DNA of 64,000 nt, from NCBI GenBank assembly GCA_016218825.1, contig JACRCV010000104.1, positions 1 through 64,000 of the forward strand. The letters run 5' to 3'. Shown piece by piece: positions 63,064 to 64,000 of the stretch (positions are counted from its first letter, which is position 1; the number at the start of each line of letters is the position of its first letter). The position numbers and the translations under genes are program-made. Below the pieces are notes generated by a model that was not told the DNA's origin, did not search any database, and saw only the letters and a program-made list of their open reading frames with translations. This stretch comes from Deltaproteobacteria bacterium. GTDB taxonomy: Bacteria; Myxococcota; XYA12-FULL-58-9.

Positions 63064-64000
63064 CTAGCGCAGCTCGATGATGCCACCGTGGATGAGCTTG
63101 CGCAGGGTCTTCAAGGTCTCGCGCTCGTTCATCGAGCTGACCATGATGAGGCTGCCGATGTCCATCCGCGCCTCGAGGCGATCGAGGAGGAAGTGCTCCT
63201 CGGGCCGCAGGCGGAGCTTGGCGAGCTTCTGATCGGTCGCGACCACGACCGGGACCTTCACCGGCGGCAGCTGCAGGTACAGGTCCTGGATCTGCTCGGC
63301 CAGCACCTCGCGATAGAACACCCGCGCCTCGGAGCGATCCGGCCGCAGGCGCACCGCGACCTCGACCAGGGCGATGGCCTCGTCGAACTGCCCCGCCTGG
63401 CGCATCACCTCGGCCTGCTGCAACAGATGGTCGACGCGGCTGGCGTCCTTCGACTTGACGTCCTCGGCGGCGCGCTGCTCAATCTCGACCGCGCCGCCCT
63501 TCTCGAGCTCGGCGAGGGCCCTGAGCACCGCGGGGATCGGGGCGCGCAGCTCGAGGCAGATGTCGGAGATCGACTGCCCGGCGGCGAGCGAAGCGAGGAT
63601 GCGGCGCTCGCGCACCCCGAGGCTCTCGATCGGCGGCAGGCGCTCGTCGATGATCCGCACGTTGATCTCGTCGTTCGGGAAGCGCTCGCGGATCTGGGTC
63701 CACTCGTCCTGGCGGCGCGCGCCCTCCATCAGCAGGTGGTTGATGTCGAGGTCCATCGGCAGGCGCTCGGCGACGTCCTCGAGCTCCTGGTCGAAGCTGC
63801 CGCGCGCGACGTCGGTGAACACGAACTCGCCGCCCAAGTCGATGAACAGGTCGTAGATCGACTCGCAGGCGAGCTCGGTCAAGCACTCGTGCAGCTGCAC
63901 CTGGGTCAAGAACCCCCGGCCGACGAGCGCGGCGTTCAAGGTGCCGCCGTGCTCGCGCTGGTGCTGATAGGCGGCGCGCAGATCGTCCTCGGTCAACAAG
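63064..64000 (-). CDS. DUF4388-like protein (5' end cut off by window edge)
   Basis: At least 311 aa are visible; the gene continues past the right edge. The visible N-terminal part (LTEDDLRAAYQHQREHGGTLNAALVGRGFLTQVQLHECLTELACESIYDLFIDLGGEFVFTD) resembles the C-terminal half of DUF4388 (PATAN-type) domains, usually found in Myxococcota signalling proteins. Helical segments and a TPR-like part follow (LLQQAEVMRQAGQFDEAIALVEVAVRLRPDRSEARVFY). The C-terminal stretch (LDRLEARMDIGSLIMVSSMNERETLKTLRKLIHGGIIELR) looks like a small winged-helix-type element. DUF4388 proteins are thought to bind other regulators. The true start is not in the window. Confidence 0.65.
   Translation of the reverse strand, partial: LLTEDDLRAAYQHQREHGGTLNAALVGRGFLTQVQLHECLTELACESIYDLFIDLGGEFVFTDVARGSFDQELEDVAERLPMDLDINHLLMEGARRQDEWTQIRERFPNDEINVRIIDERLPPIESLGVRERRILASLAAGQSISDICLELRAPIPAVLRALAELEKGGAVEIEQRAAEDVKSKDASRVDHLLQQAEVMRQAGQFDEAIALVEVAVRLRPDRSEARVFYREVLAEQIQDLYLQLPPVKVPVVVATDQKLAKLRLRPEEHFLLDRLEARMDIGSLIMVSSMNERETLKTLRKLIHGGIIELR

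Overview
The window is very GC-rich (about 70% by eye), with dense genes, short gaps and many GTG starts. The gene content suggests a Myxococcota (deltaproteobacterial myxobacterium-like) chromosome: Ser/Thr kinases fused to a cyclase or to a sigma54 activator, MopE-like Cys-rich lipoproteins, an NADase-type glycan-binding domain protein, a DUF4388-like protein, many lipoproteins and giant multiheme cytochromes. This taxonomic call is inference from content. I saw no insertion sequence, prophage, integrase or CRISPR array. No gene-free stretch exceeds 300 bases; the longer gaps (about 160-270 bp) hold promoters or a dispersed structured repeat.

Layout. 64-5214 (-): two tandem Cys-rich lipoprotein paralogs and an adenylate cyclase fused to a degenerate kinase. 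5292-5960 (-): an eight-heme cytochrome. 6123-10980: small surface, lipoprotein and membrane proteins of unknown role (two-lamin-tail lipoprotein, HAMP-like membrane protein, Pro/Ala-rich membrane protein). 10981-15597: polysaccharide cluster (flippase, GT4 glycosyltransferase, O-antigen ligase/polymerase-like protein, Wzz-like protein). 15621-15697: tRNA-Met. 15824-20731: a 1635-aa kinase/ATPase/TPR/GAF/sigma54-AAA/Fis regulator, followed by an unusual triple half-site and a lipoprotein. 21768-22617 (-): solitary nuoB plus a zinc-ribbon gene. 22776-32493: electron-transfer block with a membrane cytochrome b, a 36-heme lipoprotein, and a convergent 33-heme cytochrome translationally coupled to a porin-like beta-barrel. 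32610-40182 (-): addB, addA, a 54-aa membrane protein, gluQ. 40254-46901 (-): LPP20 lipoprotein, beta-propeller protein, SpoIVB/S55-like protein, PlsC. 47002-47886 (+): M23 peptidase. 47939-53188 (-): topA, exo/endonuclease lipoprotein, outer-membrane protein, HEAT-like protein in a tight operon. 53319-56359 (+): DUF4159 and VWA/GATase-like membrane protein. 56516-62953 (+): ExbB, ExbD, TonB, lipoprotein, TonB-dependent receptor carrying its own TonB-C domain, and an outer-membrane protein. 63064 to the right edge (-): a truncated DUF4388-like gene.

How it may fit together. The most striking block is 22776-32493: a quinol-interacting cytochrome b, a periplasmic 33-heme protein, a beta-barrel and a 36-heme lipoprotein are the parts expected of a porin-cytochrome conduit for extracellular electron transfer. 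The two giant cytochromes and the nearby eight-heme protein carry about 77 heme-attachment motifs. Separately, four copies (one cut by the left edge) of a two-hairpin, G-tract intergenic repeat lie just 3' of minus-strand genes, and their stems are kept by compensatory changes. I cannot match this repeat to a named family.
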